Shown piece by piece: positions 56,712 through 64,000 of a stretch of 64,000 nucleotides of DNA (position 1 is the stretch's first letter; every line of letters starts with the position of its first letter). The notes under the pieces were generated by a model, which did no database searches, was not told the origin of the DNA, and saw only the letters and a list, made by a program, of their open reading frames with translations. The stretch is taken from positions 1,984,190 through 2,048,189 of the forward strand of contig NZ_CP012600.1 in NCBI RefSeq assembly GCF_001278705.1. The letters are read 5' to 3'. This DNA is from Bacillus gobiensis (GTDB lineage: Bacteria; Bacillota; Bacilli; Bacillales; Bacillaceae). The translations under genes and the position numbers were made by a program.

Positions 56712-57305
56712 CTAATCATTTAATCCCTTTCCATTGAGAATTTTCTGCATACATTTTTCAACCCTTGACACCCGAGTTTTGGATTGTTTGGGCCCCGAAA
56801 AATAAAGAATGTATGCTCTTTGCCGTCCCGGCGTTAATGCTTCAAAAGCAGTTTTCAAGGCAGGGATTTCATCGAATTTATTTTGAAGTTCTTCAGGAAT
56901 TATGAATTCTGTATTCTTTTTATAATTCACTTCCAAACCGGCTTTTTCAACTTCAATGGCTTCATAAATATAGGCTTTCAAGATTGTTTCCATTTCAACT
57001 ATTTCTTGAACATTTGTGAACCGAATCTGGCGCGCCGCCTGTACATTCTCCGTTTGTTGGATTAGAATCCCATGGGTATCCTGTAACAAGGCACCTTTGT
57101 GAAACAGAAGCGCACAATATTCTTTAAATCCATGTATTAAAACTATGTTTTTTTTCTCAAACGTGTAACAAGGATGCATCCACTTAAATTCTTCGGTGAG
57201 CTCACAGTCAAGAACGATATTTCTCAACTTCTCATATTCTTCCTTCCACTTTTTAGCTTTACTTAAAAATTCATCAACCTTAGGATTCATTCTACTATTT
57301 GTCAT
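56712..57305 (-). CDS. YdeI/OmdA-type DUF1801-like protein
   Basis: 197 residues. Pattern MTNSRMNPKVDEFLSKAKKW, FKWMHPCYTFEKKNIVLIHG, then YdeI C-terminal LTPGRQRAYILYFSGPKQSKTR (in part). Family members, named after B. subtilis YdeI, bind bacteriocin-related or unknown targets; function not established. ATG 57305 after AGAGGGGTG. Confidence 0.8.
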   Translation of the reverse strand: MTNSRMNPKVDEFLSKAKKWKEEYEKLRNIVLDCELTEEFKWMHPCYTFEKKNIVLIHGFKEYCALLFHKGALLQDTHGILIQQTENVQAARQIRFTNVQEIVEMETILKAYIYEAIEVEKAGLEVNYKKNTEFIIPEELQNKFDEIPALKTAFEALTPGRQRAYILYFSGPKQSKTRVSRVEKCMQKILNGKGLND

Positions 57306-57420
57306 CAAGGAACACCCCTCTTCAATTTTTCGATCAGCTGACAGCAAAAATGAAAATTCTCAATTTCTTCAATTCTTTCAGTGACTTATAGGCTTTACTT
57401 GAATATTCATCAACCATGAA

Positions 57421-57792
57421 TCATTCCCGCCAAAAAGTTGAACAGTCTGCTTTATCCTGAATATTAAATTCAATCATTTTCTCAAGCAATTCGTAATTTA
57501 CCGGCTCATTCCAGGGAATTCGAAACAAGCCTTTGGTAGCGCTGTACCCAGCTTGTGCAATGTCATCGGCAAAGTGCGCAATGACAACTTCTTCGGGTGA
57601 AACGCTCAAATGATGCTTCGCTGTGGAAAAGCCGATGATAAATGTGCCGTGATCGGAAAACATTGGCGTATTCCACTTAATTTGCGCTTCCAAATTTGGG
57701 AATTTATTAGCAACCCACGCCAAAATTCCCTCTGTTCGACCGCGGTTGTCGGGGTGATCGATACCAGCTAAATATTTCACAAAAACTTCCAT
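57421..57792 (-). CDS. DUF1801/YdhG-like protein (frataxin-like fold)
   Basis: 123 residues: [39 protein letters not shown] and [20 protein letters not shown]. The YdhG/DUF1801 family has a frataxin-like fold and has been linked to iron handling. ATG 57792 follows AGGAGGGA. An upstream extension overlaps the next gene's end but lacks support. Confidence 0.82.
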   Translation of the reverse strand: MEVFVKYLAGIDHPDNRGRTEGILAWVANKFPNLEAQIKWNTPMFSDHGTFIIGFSTAKHHLSVSPEEVVIAHFADDIAQAGYSATKGLFRIPWNEPVNYELLEKMIEFNIQDKADCSTFWRE

Positions 57793-57863
57793 GTTGTTCC
57801 CTCCTAAAAGAAAAGTTATGTCGTTCAGAGTAGTTCCTAAAAACAAATTCGTCGTAAAACTCC

Positions 57864-58334
57864 TCACAGTCCACTCTGACACGTTCTTAAACAACACCAA
57901 TTTCCAACTGTATATTTTGGTTCCCTATTACTGTCTAGATCCTCACGTGTAACAGCAAACTTCTCTAAAGTATTAGGACAATTATATCTTTTAAGAACTA
58001 ATTCAGTTTCTTCTAGGAGTATATACATGGGCTCTTCCCTAAAATACTGTAATCCAGTTTTGATTGCTGACCAAATTTTGGGTTGAGCCATAAAATAGGC
58101 ACTCCACCAATAGAACTCGGCCTTTGATTCAATTGCATGATCATAATACATATGAAAAACAAACAACGCTTTTTGTCCAGTGGATAGCTCTTTATAAAAA
58201 AGTTCTTTTACCATCGAGCTATTCTCTTTAGCCATTCTACTTTTATAATCCAAAATCAACGGTTTAAAACAGGCATTAAACAGGGCTTCATCAGCTAAGG
58301 AATCGAACTCTTGTCTTTTCATCTGTACTATCAT
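57864..58334 (-). CDS. Unknown helical protein
   Basis: 156 residues, ATG 58334 after AAGGAGTG. Contains [20 protein letters not shown], and [20 protein letters not shown]; aromatic and charged, no TM, no known motif. The last 15 residues ([12 protein letters not shown]) look unrelated to the rest, so the native C terminus may have been lost by a frameshift. Confidence 0.6.
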   Translation of the reverse strand: MIVQMKRQEFDSLADEALFNACFKPLILDYKSRMAKENSSMVKELFYKELSTGQKALFVFHMYYDHAIESKAEFYWWSAYFMAQPKIWSAIKTGLQYFREEPMYILLEETELVLKRYNCPNTLEKFAVTREDLDSNREPKYTVGNWCCLRTCQSGL

Positions 58335-58626
58335 TCAAATATCACTCCTTATCGATTATTATACAGTAATTGAAAGATATTCAGATCTAGAATTTAATAG
58401 TCTACATAAACCGTCTTTTGCTTATTAAAAAAATGGCCCTATTCACAAAGAAAGGACACAATTCTTCCTTCAGAAATGCGCCCGATTATTGAAGATCTTA
58501 ATCTTCAGAATTTCAACTACAATATTAATTCTTATTGAACTAAGGGTTTGTTATCTTTAGGATAAGCTAATTTATTTTTTCTTCTAATTTTTTATCCTTA
58601 AAATTCAGTTTTAGGAAGGTGACAGA

Positions 58627-59226
58627 ATGATTAACTATTCAGGAACACCTAAAATAGAAACCGACCGATTAATCCTTAGAAAGTTTGAACTCACAGATGC
58701 TCAAAGCGTTTTTGATCATTGGCTTTCAGACGAACGTGTAACTGACAATCGAATCAAAGGAGCACACAAGACAGTTTCGGAAACGATGAAGAGGACCGCT
58801 AAGATTGTAAGTGAATATGCCAGTAAAGAATTTTGTTACTGGGCTATTGAACTTAAAACAAGCGGTGAACTAATTGGAGAAATCGATTTATATAATTTTG
58901 ACATTGCCACTGAAAACTGTGAGGGAAGTTATTCGCTCGGATACAAATGGTGGAATCAGGGCTATGGAACTGAAGCATTAAGAGCGGTTGTGGAATTTGG
59001 ATTTAGGCATATGAATATTCACAAAATATCTGCAGCACATAACCTCGATAATCCAGCTTCCGGAAAAATTATAAGTAAAGTTGGGATGGAACAAGAAGGA
59101 ATCATCAGACATATGATTCGCAATGCCAAAAGTCAATACAAGGACTGTGCTGTTTATGGAATTCTCCAAGAAGATTATCTTAAAAACAATGTCAATGCCC
59201 ATACCTATATCCTTAAGTTAGAATGA
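58627..59226 (+). CDS. GNAT acetyltransferase, RimJ/RimL type
   Basis: 199 residues: KIETDRLILRKFELTDAQSV, acetyl-CoA loop YKWWNQGYGTEALRAVVEFG and NPASGKIISKVGMEQEG. ATG 58627 after AGGAAGGTG. Not a close copy of the GNAT at 47.5 kb. Target unknown. Confidence 0.88.
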   Translation: MINYSGTPKIETDRLILRKFELTDAQSVFDHWLSDERVTDNRIKGAHKTVSETMKRTAKIVSEYASKEFCYWAIELKTSGELIGEIDLYNFDIATENCEGSYSLGYKWWNQGYGTEALRAVVEFGFRHMNIHKISAAHNLDNPASGKIISKVGMEQEGIIRHMIRNAKSQYKDCAVYGILQEDYLKNNVNAHTYILKLE

Positions 59227-59311
59227 TAAAATACGGTAATCCAATATAAGTTGTTCAACTAACTGGCAGGATTGTTTAAGAAATTGCTCTATTAATAGGA
59301 GGTTTTAGTTA

Positions 59312-59959
59312 GTGATTATAAAAAAAATTTCTTGCAAGGTAACAGAAAATCAAAAAGAAATTTTTTATGAACATCAAAAGCAATGGAAATCACTTAGTAA
59401 GGGAAAAGGTTTTTTAGGTCAAATTGGTGGTTGGAGTATAGAACAACCATTAACAGCTTGTATCTATTCTTTTTGGGAGAATCAAACAGATTATCAGAAA
59501 TTTATGGAAGAGCAACATGACCAAATCTTTGTAAATTTAGGGCAAGAAAGTACCTATGAATCTTTAGATGTAAGTTTGTATCAAGAAGAGTTAAGGATTC
59601 CTGGGTCAGTAGATAGTATTGTTAATGTTCTTAAAATAAGTAATTATATGCGAGTTGCCTTGACACAAGTTAAAGAACATAGAATTAATCACTTTATTGA
59701 TATGCAGAAAAATGTTTGGAATATAGGAATGCAAAAATCGGAAGGGATGCTTGGGGGAATATTTGCCTGCTCCCAAAAACAAAAAAATGACTTTCTCGTT
59801 TTAACAGGGTGGAAGAACGAAGTATATCATCAAAACTATACGGAACAAAATTTTCCCGAATTATTAAAAGTAGCAAAACCTAAGAATGATTTATTGGAAC
59901 TTACAGGAGAACAATTCAAAATTGAAGAAGCATGGCGTGTCTGTCCGATCTACAATTAA
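59312..59959 (+). CDS. YdbC-like (DUF4937) protein
   Basis: 215 residues in two related halves (about 1-100 and 105-215), each with an ABM/ferredoxin-like pattern: GFLGQIGGWSIEQPLTACIY and GMLGGIFACSQKQKNDFLVL. I recall B. subtilis YdbC/DUF4937 as similar. GTG 59312 after TAGGAGG. Possibly a heme- or small-molecule-handling monooxygenase-like fold; unproven. Confidence 0.7.
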   Translation: MIIKKISCKVTENQKEIFYEHQKQWKSLSKGKGFLGQIGGWSIEQPLTACIYSFWENQTDYQKFMEEQHDQIFVNLGQESTYESLDVSLYQEELRIPGSVDSIVNVLKISNYMRVALTQVKEHRINHFIDMQKNVWNIGMQKSEGMLGGIFACSQKQKNDFLVLTGWKNEVYHQNYTEQNFPELLKVAKPKNDLLELTGEQFKIEEAWRVCPIYN

Positions 59960-60144
59960 ACTGCTTGATGATGTCATTGTCGAGATAATATCTCTTTTGC
60001 TTGTCCGTGCCCCATGACTCCTTTACTGTTGTTTCAACGAACTTCGCAGTCTACATCCAAAGTAGTAATGAATTTACTTCTTGAGGGTCATCATAAGCTT
60101 CTGCTAAACATGTTATCCTTCAATTATAAAAAGGAGAGGTTATA

Positions 60145-60603
60145 ATGATTAAAGGGCTATATGAGGCACATTTGCCAGTCAGTGATATGGAAGCTTCCAT
60201 AGAGTTTTACAAAAAATTAGGCCTAGCTTTAGCACACAAAGGAGAACATGTATCTTTTATGTGGATTAAAAAAGGGAAAAGTTGGATTGGTTTATGGGAA
60301 TCTGAAGAAGTGAATCTTCCCTACCACCCTTCAATTCGTCACATAGCTTTTCAAGTGGATCTAGAAAACATTTCTTCTGCAAAAGAATGGTTACATTTAA
60401 AAAATATTGATGTAAGTGAAGCCTTTGGATTTGAGCCAGCCAGACAACCGTTGGTATTAGATAATGACCCCCAAGCTCACGCTGCAATTTATTTTAATGA
60501 TCCTGATGGGAACTCATTAGAACTTATTGCACCACTCAGGTTAGATGTAAATGAATCATTCGAAAAGATGGAACTTACTGAGTGGTTACGATTAAAAAAG
60601 TGA
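60145..60603 (+). CDS. Glyoxalase/bleomycin-resistance (VOC) protein
   Basis: 152 residues with the paired beta-alpha-beta-beta-beta VOC modules: LYEAHLPVSDMEASIEFYKK (metal His) and IYFNDPDGNSLELIAPLR (metal Glu). ATG 60145 after AAAGGAGAGG. Ligand unknown. Confidence 0.88.
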   Translation: MIKGLYEAHLPVSDMEASIEFYKKLGLALAHKGEHVSFMWIKKGKSWIGLWESEEVNLPYHPSIRHIAFQVDLENISSAKEWLHLKNIDVSEAFGFEPARQPLVLDNDPQAHAAIYFNDPDGNSLELIAPLRLDVNESFEKMELTEWLRLKK

Positions 60604-60719
60604 TTGAGTGAGTGATAGATTTCAGTAGTCTCTTGTTTCCGGACAATTCAAGTGTAAATGATATTGGAGTTTGTGTGTATTTTTTATGCTTAATTTTCTA
60701 TTACCCCAACAAATATTGT

Positions 60720-60744
60720 AGAGCCCTTTTTGAGGGCTTTTTTT
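60720..60744 (+). terminator. Intrinsic terminator after the VOC gene
   Basis: GAGCCC pairs with GGGCTT-type arm across TTTTTGA, followed by TTTTTTT. Confidence 0.75.
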
Positions 60745-60783
60745 CAAAATGAAATTGGGATAAATTTATAACTAAAAAACAAA

Positions 60784-60822
60784 AAAGCCAAAACCTTTAT
60801 ATAAAAGGATTCTGGCTCTTAT
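60784..60822 (-). terminator. Terminator of the tRNA-Arg remnant
   Basis: AAAGCCAAAACCTTT pairs with AAAGGATTCTGGCTCTT, minus-strand tail TTTTTT. It lies directly downstream of the tRNA 3' end, as expected for the native tRNA terminator. Confidence 0.75.
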
Positions 60823-60830
60823 TTTTGGTA

Positions 60831-60879
60831 CGTCCCAGGAGAGATTCGAACTCCCGACCGACGGCTTAGAAGGTCGGTG
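60831..60879 (-). other. tRNA-Arg(UCU) 3'-half remnant 2 (att-like site)
   Basis: On the minus strand CACCGACCTTCTAAGCCG, then TCGGTCGGGAGTTCGAATC and TCTCCTGGGACG reproduce the anticodon loop (TCT), anticodon stem, T-arm and acceptor 3' strand of Bacillus tRNA-Arg(UCU). The 5' half is missing. To its right a short frame ends in LGQKWGRNRVIINY-like residues, possibly the tail of an integrase. Confidence 0.75.
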
Positions 60880-61551
60880 ATCTTCTTTGAGTGGTTGGAT
60901 AAATGCTGATAACAAAGCCTTTTGTATCAACGTTCTTTAACCTTAAATGACATGAAATTCACTCAAAATAATTGATTATTACTCGATTCCTGCCCCATTT
61001 CTGCCCCAATATAAGAAGATGAAATAAGAAAGTAGCTGAACATAAATTAAGAATCCCTACATAATTGTTAGGCTTCTGTTTTTATGCAATTTCAAGATCT
61101 AATCTTTATCAGGATCATTTTGTTTTTCATCTTCGAACTAGAGATAGATAAAAAAGAAAAACTATCCTAACGATTAAGGGTTCCGTTTTGAGGAGGTTTT
61201 AAAAAATTTTAATTAAATCGAACTATTACGACGTCTTCCGACTTTGAAATAAAAACGTAATATTCTTTGAATCGATTCATGACGTATAATAAGAAAAAAT
61301 GTAGAAATTTAAGAACATCAACTCCATAAAAAATGCACTATAAAGTATTGTGGTGTTACCAGTTTAAATTGGTTATTAGGAGAATTATATATACATATTT
61401 AACTGATGTTACAGATTATTAGAATAGTAGTATATAAACCCTACAGGAGTACCCCATTTCTTAATGTCCTAGATGTCAATGAAATATTGCTTAAAGTTGA
61501 ATATTTTTTTGTATACCTTAAATTCTTTGATTTTTTATAGGAGGAGTTTTT
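60880..61551. other. Gap to the right of the tRNA scar
   Basis: About 670 bases without a supported gene. The left part holds a possible integrase tail (minus, about 60960-61015); the rest is AT-rich with no identified promoter, WalR box or hairpin. Confidence 0.4.
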
Positions 61552-62925
61552 TTGAAGCGTAAGTTTTTATCGATTAGTTTAGCAACTGTTGTTTGTTCTT
61601 CCGGATTAATCATTCCATTATCCCAAAATCATGCATTAGCTTATGAAGACTTAGACAAGAAAAAAGAAGGTATTCAGAACAAACTATCTGAGAATAAATC
61701 GAAGTTAATAGAGAATGAAAGGAACCGTTCCACTCTTGAATCACAGGAAAAGAACTTGAACGCCGATTTGGAAAAAGTTGATACAAAAATTGTAACTACT
61801 AACACTGCAATCACAAGCAGGGAAAAAGAAATAGAACTAACCAATAAAGACATTGAAAAACTAAAGAAAGAAATAGAAGAAATCAATAAAAGAATTAAAA
61901 AAAGAAATAAACTGCTGCAGGATCGGGCTCGCTCGTTACAGGAAAGCGGTGGGAATGTAAATTACATAGACGTACTTTTAGGTGCTCAAAGTTTTTCCGA
62001 TTTTATAAGCCGCATTTATGCTGTAAGTACTATTGTAGATGCCGATAAAGAACTGCTTGAAGCGCATAAAAAGGATTTAGAACTTGTTAAACAAAAAGAA
62101 GCAGAACTAAATAGCAAGCTAGAAAACTTAAAAAATGACCTTACAGAGCTTGAGTCATTAAAGACCGAATTGGAGAAACAGCAAAAGGGAAAAAATAAAT
62201 TGCTAGAGAAAGTAAAAAAAGATCAAAAAGAATCTGCAGATGAACTCGGTTCTCTTGAAAACGAAGCGGAAATTTTAAAGCGTCAGGAAGAAGCGATAAA
62301 AGCGGAAGAAGCGTATAGAAAACAAAAAGAAAAAGAAGAGGAAGAAAAGCGAATAGCTGAAGAAAAGAGAAAAGCGGAAGAAGCAAAGCAGCAATCAGAA
62401 GAAAAAAGAATTTTGGAAGAAAAAAAGCAGCAATCAAATGAAAAAGATACTACGAATATTCCTTCTTCTCAATCGTCTGTTTCCGAAGAACCTGTTACAA
62501 AAGCTTCAGAACCCACGAATTCCAATACTTCAGGATTTATCAGGCCAGCTCCAGGAACATTAACATCAAACTTTGGAGCTCGATGGGGAACTACTCATTT
62601 TGGGGTAGATATTGCTCAAGCTGGTTCAGATGTTCCGATTTATGCAGCTGCCGCAGGTACTGTTTATAGCTCTCAATATTCTTCTAGCTATGGGAATGTC
62701 GTTTTTATCACGCATAACATTAATGGACAAACCTATCAAACCGTATATGCCCATATGTCTTCTAGGCAAGTAAGCACGGGTGATCGTGTAGAGCAGGGTC
62801 AAAGAATTGGAACAATGGGAAATACGGGAGATTCACAAGGTCAGCATTTGCACTTTGAACTACACAAAGGGCTATGGAACGGAGCAAAGTCTAACGCAGT
62901 CAATCCAGTACCTTACATACAATAG
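61552..62925 (+). CDS. Secreted coiled-coil M23 peptidase (PcsB/EnvC-like murein hydrolase)
   Basis: 457 residues: signal peptide (MKRKFLSISLATVVCSS... ending HALA-YED), a long charged coiled coil (about 30-300) as in PcsB/EnvC/CwlO-type regulators, a Lys/Glu-rich linker, and a C-terminal M23 LytM-type peptidase domain with HFGVDIA and HLHFELH zinc motifs. TTG 61552 after GGAGGAG. Probably cuts peptidoglycan cross-bridges during growth or sporulation, controlled by the coiled coil. Confidence 0.9.
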   Translation: MKRKFLSISLATVVCSSGLIIPLSQNHALAYEDLDKKKEGIQNKLSENKSKLIENERNRSTLESQEKNLNADLEKVDTKIVTTNTAITSREKEIELTNKDIEKLKKEIEEINKRIKKRNKLLQDRARSLQESGGNVNYIDVLLGAQSFSDFISRIYAVSTIVDADKELLEAHKKDLELVKQKEAELNSKLENLKNDLTELESLKTELEKQQKGKNKLLEKVKKDQKESADELGSLENEAEILKRQEEAIKAEEAYRKQKEKEEEEKRIAEEKRKAEEAKQQSEEKRILEEKKQQSNEKDTTNIPSSQSSVSEEPVTKASEPTNSNTSGFIRPAPGTLTSNFGARWGTTHFGVDIAQAGSDVPIYAAAAGTVYSSQYSSSYGNVVFITHNINGQTYQTVYAHMSSRQVSTGDRVEQGQRIGTMGNTGDSQGQHLHFELHKGLWNGAKSNAVNPVPYIQ

Positions 62926-62937
62926 ATTTTCTCTTAT

Positions 62938-62990
62938 TAAAGGGCTGACAACAAAAGTGGTAAATACCTTTTGTTGTCAGCCCTTATTTT
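62938..62990 (+). terminator. Strong terminator of the M23 peptidase gene
   Basis: AAGGGCTGACAACAAAAG (62940-62957) pairs perfectly with CTTTTGTTGTCAGCCCTT (62968-62985), then ATTTT. Confidence 0.9.
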
Positions 62991-63086
62991 AACAGCATTT
63001 ATTTGCTTCGTTTCTTTTGGTTGTGTAAAAAAATTTTTAATATACTAACCCCTTTTAAAAACACGGAATGTCTGGTGCAATTCAAA

Positions 63087-63926
63087 CTATTCTCTATGCT
63101 TACTATGTGAGGGACTATTAGAACTCGTATCCGGTTCTACAAAGAATGGCACACTACCTGGATCTATCATTATCCAGAATCCCAATAAAACTAGACCTAT
63201 CCCGATCACCTTTGAAAAACGTTCACCTGTAGGTAGGATCTTCTCAAGGAAGGTAAGTAGCGTGATAATTCCCATCCAGAACAGATTCATCATCCCGACT
63301 GCAAACAAAATGACCATCAGCCCCCAGCAACAACCTACACAATGAAATCCATGTTCAACTCCCATTCGAATCGCACCCATCCGGCCCCCACGCCACCCAT
63401 TTATCACATAGTGAAGAGGATTTCGGCAATGACGTAAACACGCTTGTTTAAGAGGAGTAATTTGGTAAAGACCTCCTAAAACCACAGTGAGACCGGCAAC
63501 GATCGGTCCTTGTTGATCCCATGCCAGAAAAGAAAGGTCTAAAGAAGCAATGAACCAATAAAGTCCATAAGCGATTAGACCATATGCAACCCAGGCAATT
63601 AAATATCCTATCAGAAAGATCCATGTTGGTACAATCGGTATCCGATGACTTTGGGCACGATTAGCTGACACTTTGGCAAATGTCAATACCATTGGTGTAA
63701 CAGAAGGCAACATCATCGCTGCCGTCATTGTTACCCACATCCCAACGTACCATCCCAATGTACCAAGCTCCATTCCAGGACCACTATCCATTTTTCCATA
63801 GTGATCGAGTGTAATCATCCACGCTATGATTGTCATTCCCAAAAGAATCGCAGCTAGTGGAATGTTACCGATTGTCCGTGTACTTAGCAAACGAACAATC
63901 AACGATTGTTTGATCTCTGTATTCAT
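63087..63926 (-). CDS. DUF2182 integral membrane protein
   Basis: 279 residues with about seven TM helices; hallmarks WYVGMWVTMTAAMMLPSVTP, KQACLRHCRNP and GVEHGFHCVGCCWGLM, the Cys/His/Met-rich pattern of DUF2182 (predicted metal-binding). ATG 63926 overlaps the upstream DUF1326 stop (TGATG), showing the usual pair. Role not established. Confidence 0.88.
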   Translation of the reverse strand: MNTEIKQSLIVRLLSTRTIGNIPLAAILLGMTIIAWMITLDHYGKMDSGPGMELGTLGWYVGMWVTMTAAMMLPSVTPMVLTFAKVSANRAQSHRIPIVPTWIFLIGYLIAWVAYGLIAYGLYWFIASLDLSFLAWDQQGPIVAGLTVVLGGLYQITPLKQACLRHCRNPLHYVINGWRGGRMGAIRMGVEHGFHCVGCCWGLMVILFAVGMMNLFWMGIITLLTFLEKILPTGERFSKVIGIGLVLLGFWIMIDPGSVPFFVEPDTSSNSPSHSKHRE

Positions 63927-64000
63927 CAAAATTCAACTTTCCAGTCAAAAGGGATATGCTTACTGGATTTCCCTTTATATTCATGAGAAAAATCAAATCC
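63926..64000 (-). CDS. DUF1326 family protein, C-terminal end only
   Basis: The last 24 codons run off the right edge: GFDFSHEYKGKSSKHIPFDW then KVEF and TGA. The DYSGKxxxxPFxW-like ending fits DUF1326, which regularly precedes DUF2182. Frame and overlap with the next start support a real gene. Confidence 0.65.
   Translation of the reverse strand, partial: GFDFSHEYKGKSSKHIPFDWKVEF

Overview
The window comes from a spore-forming, low-GC Bacillaceae chromosome. It carries ger-type germinant receptor genes, a leucine T-box on an ilv operon, an SOS-boxed UvrX-type polymerase, and yisL, yeeI, ybdM, lcfA and DUF3231 homologues in Bacillus style, with strong AGGAGG ribosome sites and frequent TTG/GTG starts. 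I cannot name the species from sequence alone.

Layout. 1-4.4 kb (minus): branched-chain amino acid genes ilvE, then a Leu T-box, then ilvB-ilvH-ilvC (ilvC runs off the left edge). 4.4-9.7 kb: a 42-bp tandem repeat, yisL, an MFS transporter, a LexA-boxed uvrX-like/yolD-like pair and a YbdM-type protein kinase facing a tiny Arg/Ser-rich protein. 9.8-16.8 kb (plus): a self-contained catabolic/import locus of a LacI-type regulator with two identical operators, a CUT1 sugar-type ABC transporter (binding protein and two permeases, no ATPase), a PHP-domain metallohydrolase and an MFS exporter/importer. The binding-protein gene has a 9-A tract that breaks its natural reading frame. 16.9-22.3 kb: a gerA-gerC-gerB germinant receptor operon behind a sigma-G-like promoter, with a second, frameshifted gerB copy and a small two-TM protein facing it. 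22.6-29.3 kb: membrane proteins, a DUF3231 protein, a class IV-like PHA synthase pair (phaR-like with internal repeats, phaC) and a YVTN beta-propeller protein. 29.4-34.1 kb: fatty-acid degradation genes lcfA-fadB-etfB-etfA, lacking the fadR usually found between lcfA and fadB. 34.2-42.3 kb: R2-like ligand-binding oxidase, a nucleobase permease, orphan DUF4236 and beta-helix proteins, a possible structured RNA and yeeI.

42.5-61 kb is an eroded accessory region: a TetR regulator with a putative operator at an NTF2/NmrA operon, a frameshifted secreted protein, a truncated cupin, duplicated glycosyltransferases, integrase and ParA fragments, a patch of GC-rich foreign DNA, a CBS pseudogene, an N-terminally truncated phage tail-fibre protein, a nucleotide-sugar dehydrogenase beside a ruined epimerase, and several small stand-alone enzymes. 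Fragments of the 3' half of a tRNA-Arg(UCU) gene, each beside a hairpin, lie at 52.7 and 60.8 kb and suggest old site-specific integration. 61.5-64 kb: a coiled-coil/M23 peptidoglycan hydrolase and a DUF1326-DUF2182 membrane pair.

The best candidates for something new are the LacI/ABC/PHP/MFS locus, the duplicated-B germinant receptor, the repeat-expanded PhaR-like protein, the structured leader before yeeI, and the mosaic integration scar at 51.3-52.7 kb. All functional calls are from reading motifs and remembered family members; no database search was run.
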